A stretch of 64,000 bases of DNA from Citrobacter enshiensis (GCF_029338175.1 NZ_CP119862.1:2356001-2420000); one strand, 5' to 3'; numbered from the stretch's first letter, positions 37,408 through 47,451 are shown. Notes: generated by a model from the sequence alone, not told the origin. Program-made: numbers and translations.

Positions 37408-40400
37408 ATGACAGAACAACAAAAATTGACTTTTCACAGCCTGCAACAACAGCTGGAATTGCTGATGTTGCGTGACCGACAGCGCTTTGCTCGTCGCCTG
37501 CACGGTGTGAAGAAGGTTAAAAATCCTGATGCACAACAGGCCATCTACCAGGAGATGGCGAAAGAGATTGAACAGGCGGCAGGTAAAGTCCTGCTGCGTG
37601 AAGCGGCGCGTCCTGACATCACTTACCCGGACAACCTGCCGGTGAGTCAGAAAAAACAGGACATCCTGAACGCCGTTCGTGACCATCAGGTGGTGATTGT
37701 GGCGGGGGAAACCGGCTCCGGGAAAACCACGCAGTTACCCAAAATCTGTATGGAACTGGGGCGCGGCATTAAAGGATTGATTGGTCATACGCAGCCGCGT
37801 CGTCTGGCAGCGCGTACCGTCGCCAACCGTATTGCTGAGGAACTGCAAACGGAGCCGGGCGGCTGTATCGGCTATAAAGTTCGTTTTAGCGATCATGTCA
37901 GCGACAACACAATGGTCAAGCTGATGACCGACGGTATCCTGCTGGCCGAAATCCAGCAGGACAGACTGCTGATGCAGTATGACACCATCATCATTGATGA
38001 AGCGCACGAACGCAGTCTGAACATTGATTTTCTGCTCGGCTATCTGAAAGAGCTGCTGCCGCGTCGCCCGGATTTGAAAATTATCATCACCTCCGCGACC
38101 ATCGACCCGGAGCGTTTTTCACGCCACTTTAATAACGCGCCGATTATCGAAGTGTCTGGTCGGACTTACCCGGTTGACGTGCGCTATCGCCCGATTGTCG
38201 AAGACGCGGACGATACCGAGCGCGATCAGCTGCAGGCGATTTTCGACGCGGTGGATGAACTGGGACGCGAGAGCCCCGGCGATATTCTGATTTTTATGAG
38301 CGGTGAGCGTGAAATTCGCGACACCGCCGATGCGTTGAATAAACTCAATCTGCGCCATACCGAAGTGCTACCGCTGTATGCGCGGCTTTCCAATAGCGAA
38401 CAGAACCGGGTCTTCCAGTCGCACAGCGGGCGTCGTATTGTGCTGGCGACCAACGTGGCGGAAACCTCGCTGACGGTGCCGGGCATCAAGTACGTGATCG
38501 ACCCGGGCACCGCGCGTATCAGTCGCTACAGTTTCCGTACCAAAGTCCAGCGACTGCCGATTGAACCGGTGTCGCAGGCCTCCGCTAATCAGCGTAAAGG
38601 CCGCTGCGGACGTGTGTCGGAAGGGATCTGTATCCGCCTCTATTCGGAAGATGATTTCCTGTCGCGCCCGGAATTTACCGATCCGGAAATCCTGCGTACC
38701 AATCTGGCGTCCGTCATTCTGCAAATGACGGCGCTGGGGCTGGGCGATATTGCGGCGTTCCCGTTTGTCGAAGCGCCAGATCAACGCAACATTCAGGATG
38801 GCGTACGCCTGCTGGAAGAACTGGGCGCGATCGCGACCGATGAGCAGCAGACCGCGTATAAACTGACGCCGCTCGGTCGTCAGTTATCGCAGTTGCCGGT
38901 GGACCCGCGTCTGGCGCGGATGGTACTGGAAGCGCAAAAACATGGCTGCGTGCGCGAGGCGATGATCATCACCTCCGCGCTGTCCATTCAGGATCCGCGC
39001 GAGCGCCCGATGGACAAAAAGCAGGCATCGGATGAGAAGCATCAGCGCTTCCACGATAAAGAGTCCGATTTCTTAGCGTTTGTGAATCTGTGGAACTACC
39101 TCGGTGAGCAACAGAAAGCGCTGTCGTCGAATCAGTTCCGCCGTCAGTGCAAGGTCGACTTCCTTAACTATCTGCGCGTACGCGAGTGGCAGGATATCTA
39201 CACTCAGCTGCGCCAGGTGGTGAAAGAGCTCGGTATTCCGGTGAACAGTGAACCCGCAGAGTATCGTGAGATTCATGTCGCGCTGCTCACCGGTTTGCTG
39301 TCCCATATCGGCATGAAGGATGCCGATAAGCAGGAGTTTACCGGCGCGCGTAACGCCCGTTTCTCCATCTTCCCCGGTTCTGGTTTGTTTAAAAAACCGC
39401 CGAAGTGGACGATAGTTGCCGAGCTGGTGGAAACCAGCCGTCTGTGGGGACGCATTGCCGCGCGGATCGATCCCGAGTGGGTGGAGCCGGTCGCGCAGCA
39501 TTTGATCAAACGCTCGTATAGCGAACCGCACTGGGAACGGGCGCAGGGCGCCGTGATGGCGACGGAAAAAGTCACCGTTTACGGCCTGCCGATTGTCGCT
39601 GCGCGTAAGGTCAACTACAGCCAGATCGATCCCGTCCTCTGCCGTGAGCTGTTTATCCGTCATGCGCTGGTGGAAGGCGACTGGCAGACGCGCCACGCCT
39701 TCTTCCGTGAGAACCTAAAACTGCGCGCCGAAGTGGAAGAGCTGGAGCACAAATCACGCCGCCGCGATATTCTGGTGGACGACGAGACGCTGTTCGAATT
39801 CTATGACCAGCGCATCAGCCATGATGTGATCTCCGCGCGCCACTTTGACAACTGGTGGAAGAAAGTCAGTCGCGAAACCCCGGATCTGCTGAACTTTGAA
39901 AAGAGCATGCTGATCAAAGAGGGGGCAGAAAACATCAGCAAGCTGGATTACCCGAACTTCTGGCATCAGGGTAATCTGAAGCTGCGCTTAAGCTATCAGT
40001 TTGAACCCGGCGCGGACGCCGACGGCGTCACCGTCCACATTCCGCTGCCGCTGTTAAATCAGGTGGAAGAAAGCGGCTTTGAATGGCAAATCCCCGGCCT
40101 GCGCCGCGAACTGGTTATCGCACTGATTAAATCGTTGCCAAAACCGGTACGACGTAACTTTGTCCCCGCGCCAAACTATGCCGAAGCGTTTTTAGGCCGT
40201 GTGACGCCGCTCGAGTTGCCGCTGCTGGATTCGCTGGAGCGTGAACTGCGTCGGATGACCGGCGTAACGGTTGACCGCGAAGCCTGGCAGTGGGATCAGG
40301 TGCCCGATCACCTGAAAATCACCTTCCGGGTGGTGGATGACAAAAACAAGAAGCTCCAGGAAGGGCGCTCTTTGCAGGATTTGAAAGATGCGCTGAAGAG

Positions 40401-41310
40401 CAAAGTGCAGGAAACCCTCTCTGCGGTTGCCGATGATGGTATCGAACAGAGCGGCCTGCACATCTGGAGTTTTGGTCAGCTCCCGGAAAGCTACGAACAG
40501 AAACGCGGCAACTACAAGGTGAAAGCCTGGCCCGCGCTGGTGGATGAGCGCGACAGCGTCTCTATCCGGTTGTTCGACAACCCGCTGGAACAACAGCAAG
40601 CGATGTGGTGCGGGTTGCGCCGCCTGTTGCTGCTGAATATTCCGTCGCCGATCAAGTATCTGCACGAGAAGCTGCCGAACAAAGCCAAACTTGGCCTCTA
40701 CTTTAACCCGTACGGCAAGGTACTGGATCTGATCGACGACTGCATCTCCTGCGGCGTAGACAAGTTGATTGACGCCAACGGCGGGCCGGTGTGGACGGAA
40801 GAGGGCTTTGCGGCGCTGCATGAGAAAGTTCGCGCCGAGTTGAACGAGACGGTTGTCGACATTGCAAAACAGGTTGAACAGATCCTGACGGCGGTTTTCA
40901 ATATCAACAAACGCCTGAAAGGGCGGGTAGATATGACCATGGCGCTGGGGCTTTCCGATGTGAAAGCGCAAATGAGTGGGCTGGTGTATCGCGGTTTCGT
41001 CACCGGCAACGGCTTTAAACGCCTCGGCGACACGCTGCGTTATCTGCAGGCGATTGAAAAACGGCTGGAGAAACTGGCCACCGATCCACACCGCGACCGG
41101 GCGCAGATGTTGAAAGTCGAAAGCGTACAGCAAGCCTGGCAGCAGTGGTTCAACAAACTGCCGCCAGCGCGTCGTGATGATGAGGATGTCAAAGCGATCC
41201 GCTGGATGATTGAAGAACTGCGCGTCAGCTACTTTGCCCAACAGCTGGGAACACCGTATCCCATCTCGGATAAGCGTATTCTACAAGCGATGGAGCAGAT
41301 TAGCGGCTAG
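37408..41310 (+). CDS. hrpA: ATP-dependent RNA helicase HrpA
   Basis: 1300 residues, the size of E. coli HrpA. It is a DEAH-box helicase with Walker A G-E-T-G-S-G-K-T-T near residue 100, D-E-A-H near 197, S-A-T near 228 and the Q-R-K-G-R-C-G-R motif VI near 395. Family winged-helix, ratchet and OB domains and a long HrpA-specific C-terminal extension follow. HrpA has been linked to fimbrial mRNA processing and rescue of stalled ribosomes. No frameshift is seen over 3.9 kb. Confidence 0.97.
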   Translation: MTEQQKLTFHSLQQQLELLMLRDRQRFARRLHGVKKVKNPDAQQAIYQEMAKEIEQAAGKVLLREAARPDITYPDNLPVSQKKQDILNAVRDHQVVIVAGETGSGKTTQLPKICMELGRGIKGLIGHTQPRRLAARTVANRIAEELQTEPGGCIGYKVRFSDHVSDNTMVKLMTDGILLAEIQQDRLLMQYDTIIIDEAHERSLNIDFLLGYLKELLPRRPDLKIIITSATIDPERFSRHFNNAPIIEVSGRTYPVDVRYRPIVEDADDTERDQLQAIFDAVDELGRESPGDILIFMSGEREIRDTADALNKLNLRHTEVLPLYARLSNSEQNRVFQSHSGRRIVLATNVAETSLTVPGIKYVIDPGTARISRYSFRTKVQRLPIEPVSQASANQRKGRCGRVSEGICIRLYSEDDFLSRPEFTDPEILRTNLASVILQMTALGLGDIAAFPFVEAPDQRNIQDGVRLLEELGAIATDEQQTAYKLTPLGRQLSQLPVDPRLARMVLEAQKHGCVREAMIITSALSIQDPRERPMDKKQASDEKHQRFHDKESDFLAFVNLWNYLGEQQKALSSNQFRRQCKVDFLNYLRVREWQDIYTQLRQVVKELGIPVNSEPAEYREIHVALLTGLLSHIGMKDADKQEFTGARNARFSIFPGSGLFKKPPKWTIVAELVETSRLWGRIAARIDPEWVEPVAQHLIKRSYSEPHWERAQGAVMATEKVTVYGLPIVAARKVNYSQIDPVLCRELFIRHALVEGDWQTRHAFFRENLKLRAEVEELEHKSRRRDILVDDETLFEFYDQRISHDVISARHFDNWWKKVSRETPDLLNFEKSMLIKEGAENISKLDYPNFWHQGNLKLRLSYQFEPGADADGVTVHIPLPLLNQVEESGFEWQIPGLRRELVIALIKSLPKPVRRNFVPAPNYAEAFLGRVTPLELPLLDSLERELRRMTGVTVDREAWQWDQVPDHLKITFRVVDDKNKKLQEGRSLQDLKDALKSKVQETLSAVADDGIEQSGLHIWSFGQLPESYEQKRGNYKVKAWPALVDERDSVSIRLFDNPLEQQQAMWCGLRRLLLLNIPSPIKYLHEKLPNKAKLGLYFNPYGKVLDLIDDCISCGVDKLIDANGGPVWTEEGFAALHEKVRAELNETVVDIAKQVEQILTAVFNINKRLKGRVDMTMALGLSDVKAQMSGLVYRGFVTGNGFKRLGDTLRYLQAIEKRLEKLATDPHRDRAQMLKVESVQQAWQQWFNKLPPARRDDEDVKAIRWMIEELRVSYFAQQLGTPYPISDKRILQAMEQISG

Positions 41311-41337
41311 TGTTTGTCACGCCAGCCAGTGAACATT

Positions 41338-41362
41338 ACGGCCAGCATTTGCTGGCCGTTTT
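41338..41362. terminator. Terminator between convergent hrpA and the MHS transporter gene
   Basis: A 9-bp stem, ACGGCCAGC at 41338-41346 with GCTGGCCGT at 41351-41359, and an ATTT loop, followed by a short T-run in the hrpA direction. It could serve both converging genes. Confidence 0.8.
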
Positions 41363-41367
41363 GCTGA

Positions 41368-42687
41368 TTACAGGGTCGACGTTTGCGCGTCCATGACGGC
41401 TGTGCGGCGGCGTCGACTGGCGAAAAAAATTGCCGTCAGTGAAATGGCGACGGTGGTCATCAGATACACGGCGACAGGTACCCAGTCGCCGTCGTATTTT
41501 GCCAACAGGCCGGTGGCGATCAGTGGGGCGGTTCCGCCCGCCAGCGCAGCGCCAATCTGATACCCAAGCGTAATGCCGGTATAGCGAACGTTAGCGCTAA
41601 AAATTTCAGAACACAGGGTGCCCAGCACGGCGGTCACCGGCGCCCACAACACGCCAAACATGATGACCGTTGCGACCACTATTCCCCAGGTGGTGCCGGT
41701 ATTGAGTAACAGGAACCACGGAACAATAAACAACCCCAGCGCAAACACGCTGATGGCGTACATTTTTTGGCGTCCTACCTTATCGGAAAGCAGCCCCATG
41801 AGCGGGATCATCACCGTCGCAACCAACGCGCCCAGCGTGACCGCTTCCAGCACCTGGGATTTTTGGTAGGTCAACGTGGTGGTGGCGTAGCTGACGATAA
41901 AGGTCGAGAAAATATAGAACGGCGCGGTTTCAACCACTTTCAACCCGGCGGCAATCAGCACTTCACGCCAGTGATGCGTCAGCGTATCGCGCAGCGGCGC
42001 TTTGGCGACCTGACCGGACTGTTTTACTTTCTTAAACTCCGGCGTTTCATCGATATCTTTGCGGATCCATAGTCCTAACAGTACCAGTACGGAACTTAAC
42101 AGGAAGGGAATACGCCAGCCCCAGGAGAGGAAGTCTTCTTCACTGAACATCGTCATCAGCGAAACGATAAAGGTGGCCATCAGCATGCCGATGGTGACGC
42201 CAGCCTGCGGGATGCTGCCAAAAAAGCCTTTTCGTTTTTCGGGCGCATATTCATACGCCAGTAACAGTGCGCCGCCCCATTCGCCGCCGATGCCCATCCC
42301 CTGGATGACACGCATCAGAATCAATAAAATGGGTGCCCAGATACCGATCATCTCATAGGTCGGCAACAGGCCGATCATCACGGTTGCGCCCCCCATCAGC
42401 GACAGGGTCAGCACCAGCGTTTTCTTACGCCCGATACGATCGCCAATGTGGGCAAACAACACCCCGCCGATAGGACGAATGAAAAAGGTGAGCGAGAAAG
42501 AAAGATAAGAGAGAATCAACCCAATGACTGGATCAACCATCGGGAAGAATATTTTGTTAAACACCAGGGCGGCGGCGGTACCATATAAAAAATAATCAAA
42601 CCACTCTATCGCGCTGCCGGTCAGACTGGCGATGAGAACTTTTTTGTTTTTCTTCAAAATAGCCGTGCTGCTTTCATGCGTTGTCAT
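41368..42687 (-). CDS. MHS-family major facilitator (ShiA/ProP/KgtP-like) symporter
   Basis: 439 residues, twelve membrane segments, metabolite:H+ symporter family. It has the E-W-F-D-Y-F-L-Y-G TM1 motif and the G-D-R-I-G-R-K loop 2-3 signature. It resembles the shikimate transporter ShiA and YhjE most by eye, but the substrate cannot be assigned. ATG 42687 is chosen because GAGG lies 7-10 bases upstream; an in-frame GTG is six codons earlier. It sits between hrpA and ydcF, which are adjacent in K-12, so it is an insertion relative to K-12. Confidence 0.9.
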   Translation of the reverse strand: MTTHESSTAILKKNKKVLIASLTGSAIEWFDYFLYGTAAALVFNKIFFPMVDPVIGLILSYLSFSLTFFIRPIGGVLFAHIGDRIGRKKTLVLTLSLMGGATVMIGLLPTYEMIGIWAPILLILMRVIQGMGIGGEWGGALLLAYEYAPEKRKGFFGSIPQAGVTIGMLMATFIVSLMTMFSEEDFLSWGWRIPFLLSSVLVLLGLWIRKDIDETPEFKKVKQSGQVAKAPLRDTLTHHWREVLIAAGLKVVETAPFYIFSTFIVSYATTTLTYQKSQVLEAVTLGALVATVMIPLMGLLSDKVGRQKMYAISVFALGLFIVPWFLLLNTGTTWGIVVATVIMFGVLWAPVTAVLGTLCSEIFSANVRYTGITLGYQIGAALAGGTAPLIATGLLAKYDGDWVPVAVYLMTTVAISLTAIFFASRRRRTAVMDAQTSTL

Positions 42688-43075
42688 TACTGGGAACCTC
42701 GCCACAGAGAGTGTGAGTCAGGTGATACCCGAAACGGTGTGGGTGCAACCTGCTGCGTTACAACAGTTGTTAAATTGTTAATCAAACTAGAATTGTTTGT
42801 AATATTTAACAAGTAACAAGGCCAGTAAAAGGGCTAAACAGGCAACATTATTGCAGTGTAATTCACTCTTATTAGCCGTAATGGTAAGTCAATGCTTTAT
42901 CTGAGAAGGAAATGACAGGATAATCCCCAGGTGCAACCGCGACTTTTTTAGTTATTTCGTGTTAATTCACAGATATGCTAAAAAAGTGCTGAAATTCAAC
43001 AGGCCGTCTTTCAGAGTGATCCGCTATTTTCGCGAAGTGAGTTCGGTACCCTGCAGTGAACAATGAGGAGGAATC
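42688..43075. other. Divergent regulatory region between MHS transporter and ydcF
   Basis: No gene is seen. The 11-bp palindrome ACAACAGTTGT (42760-42770) and a 9-bp inverted repeat TTGTTAAAT (42767-42775) / ATTTAACAA (42804-42812) lie about 75-125 bp upstream of the transporter start and look like regulator binding sites. The regulator is unknown. Confidence 0.5.
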
Positions 43076-43876
43076 ATGAACATGCGCCAATTTCCGCCAC
43101 TGTCCGAAGCCACGTTACAGGCAGTGAACACCGTTGGCCAATGGCTGGCGCAAAACGATTTCTCAGCAGAGGAACCCTTTCAGGCTGACTGCGTTGTACT
43201 GGCGGGAAATGCCGTCATCCCGACGATCGATGCGGCTTGCAAAATCGCGAAAGAGCAGCGTATCCCATTGCTGATAAGCGGCGGAATTGGTCATTCGACG
43301 ACGTTTCTCTATTCGGCGATCGCAGAGCACCCGCGTTATAACACGATACGTACCACCGGGCGGGCAGAAGCCGCGATTCTGGCCGACATTGCCAATCAGT
43401 TCTGGCAAATTCCAGGCGAATCCATTTGGGTCGAAGACCAGTCAACAAACTGCGGCGAGAACGCCCGTTTCAGCTGCGCATTACTCCGTCAGGCGCCGGT
43501 GACCATTAACACGGCGATTGTGGTGCAGGATCCCACCATGCAGCGACGAACGCTGGCGACGTTCCGGCGCGTGACGAAGGATGACCCGGACGCCCCGCGT
43601 TGGCTCAGTTTCCCGGGTTTTACGCCGGTGCTGCGTCATCAGGAAGAGGGCGTTGATTTTACGAATGCGGCGCAAGGGGTGTGGCCCGTCGAGCGTTACC
43701 TGTCATTAATTGCAGGTGAACTCCCGCGTGTGCGTGATGATGGGGCCGGTTACGGACCGCGTGGACGTGATTTTATTGTCCACATCGACATTCCCGAGGA
43801 GGTTGAAGCGGCCTGGCAGATCCTGCAAAACGATGATGTCCTCAATGAGGCAATACATAGCCGTTCGCTGGGTTAA
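43076..43876 (+). CDS. ydcF: YdcF, DUF218 (SanA/ElyC-like) SAM-binding protein
   Basis: 266 residues, same length as E. coli YdcF. It has the DUF218 Rossmann-like core with I-S-G-G-I-G-H-S near residue 70 and [10 protein letters not shown] near 120. The E. coli protein was reported to bind S-adenosylmethionine; its function is not settled. The start at ATG 43076 follows GAGGA. Confidence 0.95.
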   Translation: MNMRQFPPLSEATLQAVNTVGQWLAQNDFSAEEPFQADCVVLAGNAVIPTIDAACKIAKEQRIPLLISGGIGHSTTFLYSAIAEHPRYNTIRTTGRAEAAILADIANQFWQIPGESIWVEDQSTNCGENARFSCALLRQAPVTINTAIVVQDPTMQRRTLATFRRVTKDDPDAPRWLSFPGFTPVLRHQEEGVDFTNAAQGVWPVERYLSLIAGELPRVRDDGAGYGPRGRDFIVHIDIPEEVEAAWQILQNDDVLNEAIHSRSLG

Positions 43877-43888
43877 CTGAACATTTTT

Positions 43889-43920
43889 GCCCGTTTGTGA
43901 CGATCTACGCTCAAACGGGC
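43889..43920. terminator. Hairpin after ydcF
   Basis: GCCCGTTTG (43889-43897) pairs with CAAACGGGC (43912-43920). A T-run precedes it on the plus strand and ATGATTCTT follows, so termination efficiency is uncertain. Confidence 0.55.
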
Positions 43921-44080
43921 ATGATTCTTCTTCATCGCTGTCCTTCCTACGTCCCTTTAAGGGCTTCTTTTATGAACTACTTCACAAAGTCGCTAACCTG
44001 ACGGCAGCCTGTGCCTCACGATTGATATTAATTAACAATGATTTTACTTGTTAAAAACATATCAATTACAGGAGCAGCGC

Positions 44081-45520
44081 ATGTCAGCACCCGTACAACA
44101 CCCGATGTATATCAATGGTCAGTTTGTAACCTGGCAGGGAACGTCATGGATCGATGTGGTTAATCCTGCAACGGAGGCTCTGATTTCCCGTATTCCTGAT
44201 GGCAGTGCAGAAGAGGCGCGTCAGGCGATTGATGCAGCGGAACGCGCTCAGCCAGGCTGGGAGGCATTGCCCGCCATACAACGGGCAGGGTGGCTAAGAA
44301 AAATTGCGGCGGGTATCCGCGAGCGCGCCGAAGAAATTAGCGCCTTGATCGTTGAGGAAGGCGGGAAAATTCAGCAACTGGCGCAGGTAGAAGTCGCTTT
44401 CACAGCCGATTACATCGACTACATGGCGGAGTGGGCGCGCCGCTACGAAGGTGAAATTCTGCAAAGCGACCGTCCGGGTGAAAATATTCTGCTGTTCAAA
44501 CGCGCCCTTGGCGTAACCACCGGTATTCTGCCGTGGAATTTCCCGTTCTTTTTGATCGCCCGTAAACTGGCACCGGCGCTACTGACCGGGAATACCATCG
44601 TAATTAAACCCAGTGAGTTCACGCCCAACAATGCCATTGCCTTTGCGCAGATTGTGCATGAGGTTGGTTTGCCAGCCGGAGTCTTTAACCTGGTGTTAGG
44701 GCGTGGTGAAACCGTGGGGCAGGAGCTGGCGGGCAACCCGAAAGTGGCGATGGTGAGTATGACCGGCAGCGTGGCGGCGGGTGAGAAAATCATGACGGCG
44801 GCGGCGAAAAATATCACCAAAGTGTGCCTGGAACTGGGCGGCAAAGCGCCTGCGATTGTGATGGACGATGCGGATTTAGAACTGGCCGTTAAAGCGATCG
44901 TCGACTCCCGGGTGATCAATACCGGGCAGGTATGTAACTGCGCAGAACGCGTCTATGTGCAAAAAGGGATCTACGATCGCTTTGTTAATCGACTGGGCGA
45001 GGCGATGAAAGCGGTGCAGTTTGGCGATCCGGCACAGCGGGATGATATCGCCATGGGACCACTGATTAATGCGGCGGCGCTGGCCCGTGTAGAACAAAAA
45101 GTGGCGAAAGCGGTACAGGAAGGGGCCAGAGTGGTGCTGGGCGGCAAGGCGGTTGAGGGGAAAGGCTACTATTATCCGCCAACCCTGCTGCTGGATGTGC
45201 GCCAGGAGATGGCGATCATGCACGAAGAAACATTCGGACCGGTATTGCCTGTCGTGGCGTTTGACACCCTGGAAGAGGCGTTGCAGATGGCAAATGACAG
45301 TGAGTACGGCCTCACGTCCTCTATTTATACGCAGAACCTGAGCGTTGCAATGCAGGCGATCAAAGGGCTGAAGTTTGGCGAAACCTACATTAACCGCGAA
45401 AACTTTGAAGCCATGCAGGGCTTTCATGCGGGCTGGCGAAAATCAGGTATTGGCGGCGCCGACGGTAAGCACGGGCTGAATGAGTATCTGCAAACGCAGG
45501 TCGTCTATTTGCAGTCCTGA
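44081..45520 (+). CDS. aldA: Lactaldehyde/glycolaldehyde dehydrogenase AldA
   Basis: 479 residues, identical in length to E. coli AldA. It is an NAD-dependent dehydrogenase for L-lactaldehyde (fucose and rhamnose use) and glycolaldehyde. The catalytic Cys285 lies in G-Q-V-C-N-C and the general-base Glu in L-E-L-G-G-K. The start at ATG 44081 follows AGGAG; an upstream in-frame ATG is not supported by homology. Confidence 0.97.
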   Translation: MSAPVQHPMYINGQFVTWQGTSWIDVVNPATEALISRIPDGSAEEARQAIDAAERAQPGWEALPAIQRAGWLRKIAAGIRERAEEISALIVEEGGKIQQLAQVEVAFTADYIDYMAEWARRYEGEILQSDRPGENILLFKRALGVTTGILPWNFPFFLIARKLAPALLTGNTIVIKPSEFTPNNAIAFAQIVHEVGLPAGVFNLVLGRGETVGQELAGNPKVAMVSMTGSVAAGEKIMTAAAKNITKVCLELGGKAPAIVMDDADLELAVKAIVDSRVINTGQVCNCAERVYVQKGIYDRFVNRLGEAMKAVQFGDPAQRDDIAMGPLINAAALARVEQKVAKAVQEGARVVLGGKAVEGKGYYYPPTLLLDVRQEMAIMHEETFGPVLPVVAFDTLEEALQMANDSEYGLTSSIYTQNLSVAMQAIKGLKFGETYINRENFEAMQGFHAGWRKSGIGGADGKHGLNEYLQTQVVYLQS

Positions 45521-45540
45521 CAGGCGAGCAGAACCGGGCA

Positions 45541-45569
45541 GGCCGGGTGAGCGTGAACGCGACCCGGCC
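45541..45569. terminator. Strong hairpin between convergent aldA and gapC
   Basis: GGCCGGGT (45541-45548) pairs with ACCCGGCC (45562-45569), and an inner GCGT/ACGC stem (45551-45554 with 45557-45560) extends it. No T-run on either side. Confidence 0.55.
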
Positions 45570-45582
45570 ACACCCTCATCGT

Positions 45583-46584
45583 TTAAAGTTTAACGAATTT
45601 CTCCAGGGTACGAATCAGTTGGGTGACAAAGCCGTATTCGTTATCGTACCAGGCGACCGTTTTCACCAGTTGCAGATCGCCGACCTCAGTAATCTCTGTT
45701 TGCGTGGCATCAAACACCGAACCAAAGTGAGAGCCGATGACGTCAGAAGAGACGATTTCTTCATCGGTGTAGCCAAAGGATTCATTATTTTCCGTCGCCT
45801 TTTTCAGCGCGTTGTTGATCTCTTCTGCCGTCACCTTTTTACCCAAAATCGAGACCAGTTCCGTCACTGAGCCTGTTTTTACCGGAACTCGCTGAGCATG
45901 ACCTTTTAGTTTTCCGCTCAATTCCGGTATTACCAGGCCAATCGCTTTTGCGGCTCCGGTGGTATGAGGGATGATATTTTCCGCCGCCGCCCGTGATGCG
46001 CGCAGATCTTTGCCTCGCGGACCATCGACCAGCGATTGCGTGCCGGTATAGGCGTGAATGGTGGTCATGGTGCCGACCTGAATACCGAAGTTGTCATGCA
46101 GCGCTTTGGCCATTGGCGCGAGGCAGTTAGTGGTGCAGGAGGCGACAGAGACAATCTGGTCGCTGGCATTCAGCGTCTCATCATTGACGTTAAAGACAAT
46201 GGTTTTCATCTCGCCCGCCGGTGCTGAGATCAGCACTTTTTTCGCACCGGCGTCGAGGTGTGCGCGGGCTTTTTCTGCGGAGGTATAGAACCCTGTGCAT
46301 TCGATGATGAACTCCGCACCGGTGGTTTTCCAGGGGATATTTTTCGCCTCTTTCTCTGCGTAAACGGCAATTTTCTTGCCATCGACAATCAGCGTATCCT
46401 CAGTGAAATCAACGCTCCAGGGGAACGGTCCGTAGTTAGAGTCATGCTTTAACAGATAGGCGAGTATTTTGGGGGAGGTGAGATCGTTAATCGCCACGAC
46501 ATCCACATTGCTCTTCACTTCCAGCAGACGTCGCAGCACCAGGCGACCAATACGACCAAAACCGTTAATGCCAATTTTACTCAT
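45583..46584 (-). CDS. gapC: Glyceraldehyde-3-phosphate dehydrogenase GapC, intact
   Basis: 333 residues, full-length. The NAD-binding I-N-G-F-G-R-I-G-R and the catalytic A-S-C-T-T-N-C are present, with the C-terminal W-Y-D-N-E-Y-G. E. coli K-12 gapC is a pseudogene at this same position, whereas this frame is open throughout, so a second functional GAPDH is likely in addition to GapA. Convergent with aldA. Confidence 0.95.
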   Translation of the reverse strand: MSKIGINGFGRIGRLVLRRLLEVKSNVDVVAINDLTSPKILAYLLKHDSNYGPFPWSVDFTEDTLIVDGKKIAVYAEKEAKNIPWKTTGAEFIIECTGFYTSAEKARAHLDAGAKKVLISAPAGEMKTIVFNVNDETLNASDQIVSVASCTTNCLAPMAKALHDNFGIQVGTMTTIHAYTGTQSLVDGPRGKDLRASRAAAENIIPHTTGAAKAIGLVIPELSGKLKGHAQRVPVKTGSVTELVSILGKKVTAEEINNALKKATENNESFGYTDEEIVSSDVIGSHFGSVFDATQTEITEVGDLQLVKTVAWYDNEYGFVTQLIRTLEKFVKL

Positions 46585-46775
46585 GATTTTCTCCTGTCAG
46601 GGTAGGGCAATACGCCACATTTTTTCCCTACCAGGCTTAGTCCACTCCGCCGTTGCGGGCAATAACCATTCTTGCGACTCACCGTAACCGATTGAAAACG
46701 GGAGAACAAAAGTTAATGAATTTTTAACAAAAGCCCGCTATGTTGGCGCTTTATTGTTTTTATTCAGGAATTGTT

Positions 46776-47306
46776 ATGGGCAATAAGTATTCTGGCCTGC
46801 AGATTGGTATTCACTGGCTGGTCTTTTTACTGGTGATAGGCGCCTACTGCGCCATGGAGTTACGTGGGTTTGCGCCGCGTAGCTATCGTCCGTGGTTCAA
46901 TATGGTCCACGTTTCATGCGGTATCTCGATTCTGGTATTGATGGTGACGCGTCTGTTAGTCCGGCTTAAGTATCCCGCGCCGCCGATCGTACCAAAACCG
47001 AAGCCGATGATGACCGGTTTTGCACACCTTGGCCATCTGGTGATCTACCTGCTGTTTATTGTTCTGCCGGTTATTGGCCTGCTGATGATTTACAACCGGG
47101 GAAATCCCTGGATGGCATTTGGAATTGTGATGCCGCATGCCGCCGAAGCCAATTTTGATCTGGCGGATGCGCTGAAATCCTGGCATGTCACGCTGGCAAA
47201 TCTGGGCTACTTTGTTATTGCTCTGCATGCCGCCGCCGCGCTGATGCATCACTATTTCTGGAAAGATAATACGCTGTTGCGCATGATGCCGCGTAAACGT
47301 TCCTGA
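46776..47306 (+). CDS. cybB: Cytochrome b561 CybB
   Basis: 176 residues, as in E. coli. It is a four-helix inner-membrane dihaem cytochrome b561 that oxidises superoxide and passes electrons to ubiquinone. Haem-ligand histidines lie in G-I-H-W, V-H-V-S and the late Y-F-V-I-A-L-H-A helix. The start at ATG 46776 is taken by homology. Confidence 0.95.
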   Translation: MGNKYSGLQIGIHWLVFLLVIGAYCAMELRGFAPRSYRPWFNMVHVSCGISILVLMVTRLLVRLKYPAPPIVPKPKPMMTGFAHLGHLVIYLLFIVLPVIGLLMIYNRGNPWMAFGIVMPHAAEANFDLADALKSWHVTLANLGYFVIALHAAAALMHHYFWKDNTLLRMMPRKRS

Positions 47307-47318
47307 CGTCACACATCA

Positions 47319-47340
47319 CCCCGCACCTGCGGGGTTTTTT
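47319..47340 (+). terminator. Rho-independent terminator of cybB
   Basis: CCCCGC (47319-47324), ACCT loop, GCGGGG (47329-47334), then TTTTTT. Confidence 0.9.
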
Positions 47341-47354
47341 CTTTGAGCGGGGGA

Positions 47355-47417
47355 GAGAAAGCACCTGCGTCTAACCAGACCCGTACGCAGGTGAAAACAA
47401 CGGGTCTACATCGGAAG
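47355..47417 (-). ncRNA. rydC: RydC small RNA with H-type pseudoknot
   Basis: On the minus strand the sequence begins CTTCCGATGTAGACCCGT, the 5' end I recall for RydC. Two interleaved helices are visible: AGACCCGT/ACGGGTCT (47400-47407 with 47377-47384) and CACCTGCGT/ACGCAGGTG (47385-47393 with 47362-47370). This is the pseudoknot described for RydC, with base changes that keep pairing. A short T-rich tract follows (3' end approximate). RydC is an Hfq-dependent sRNA whose 5' seed activates cfa and which represses csgD and yej mRNA in E. coli/Salmonella. It is transcribed toward cybB. Confidence 0.85.
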
Positions 47418-47422
47418 CGGGT

Positions 47423-47451
47423 ATTATATTCATTTGTATGACAAATACAAA
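47423..47451 (-). promoter_or_regulatory. RydC promoter: perfect -10 box and upstream inverted repeat
   Basis: TATAAT on the minus strand at 47428-47423 lies 5 bases before the predicted RydC start. Upstream, TTTGTA (47433-47438) and TACAAA (47446-47451) form an inverted repeat over the -20 to -35 region; no good -35 box is present. The repeat could be an operator, which would explain control of this sRNA. Confidence 0.65.
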
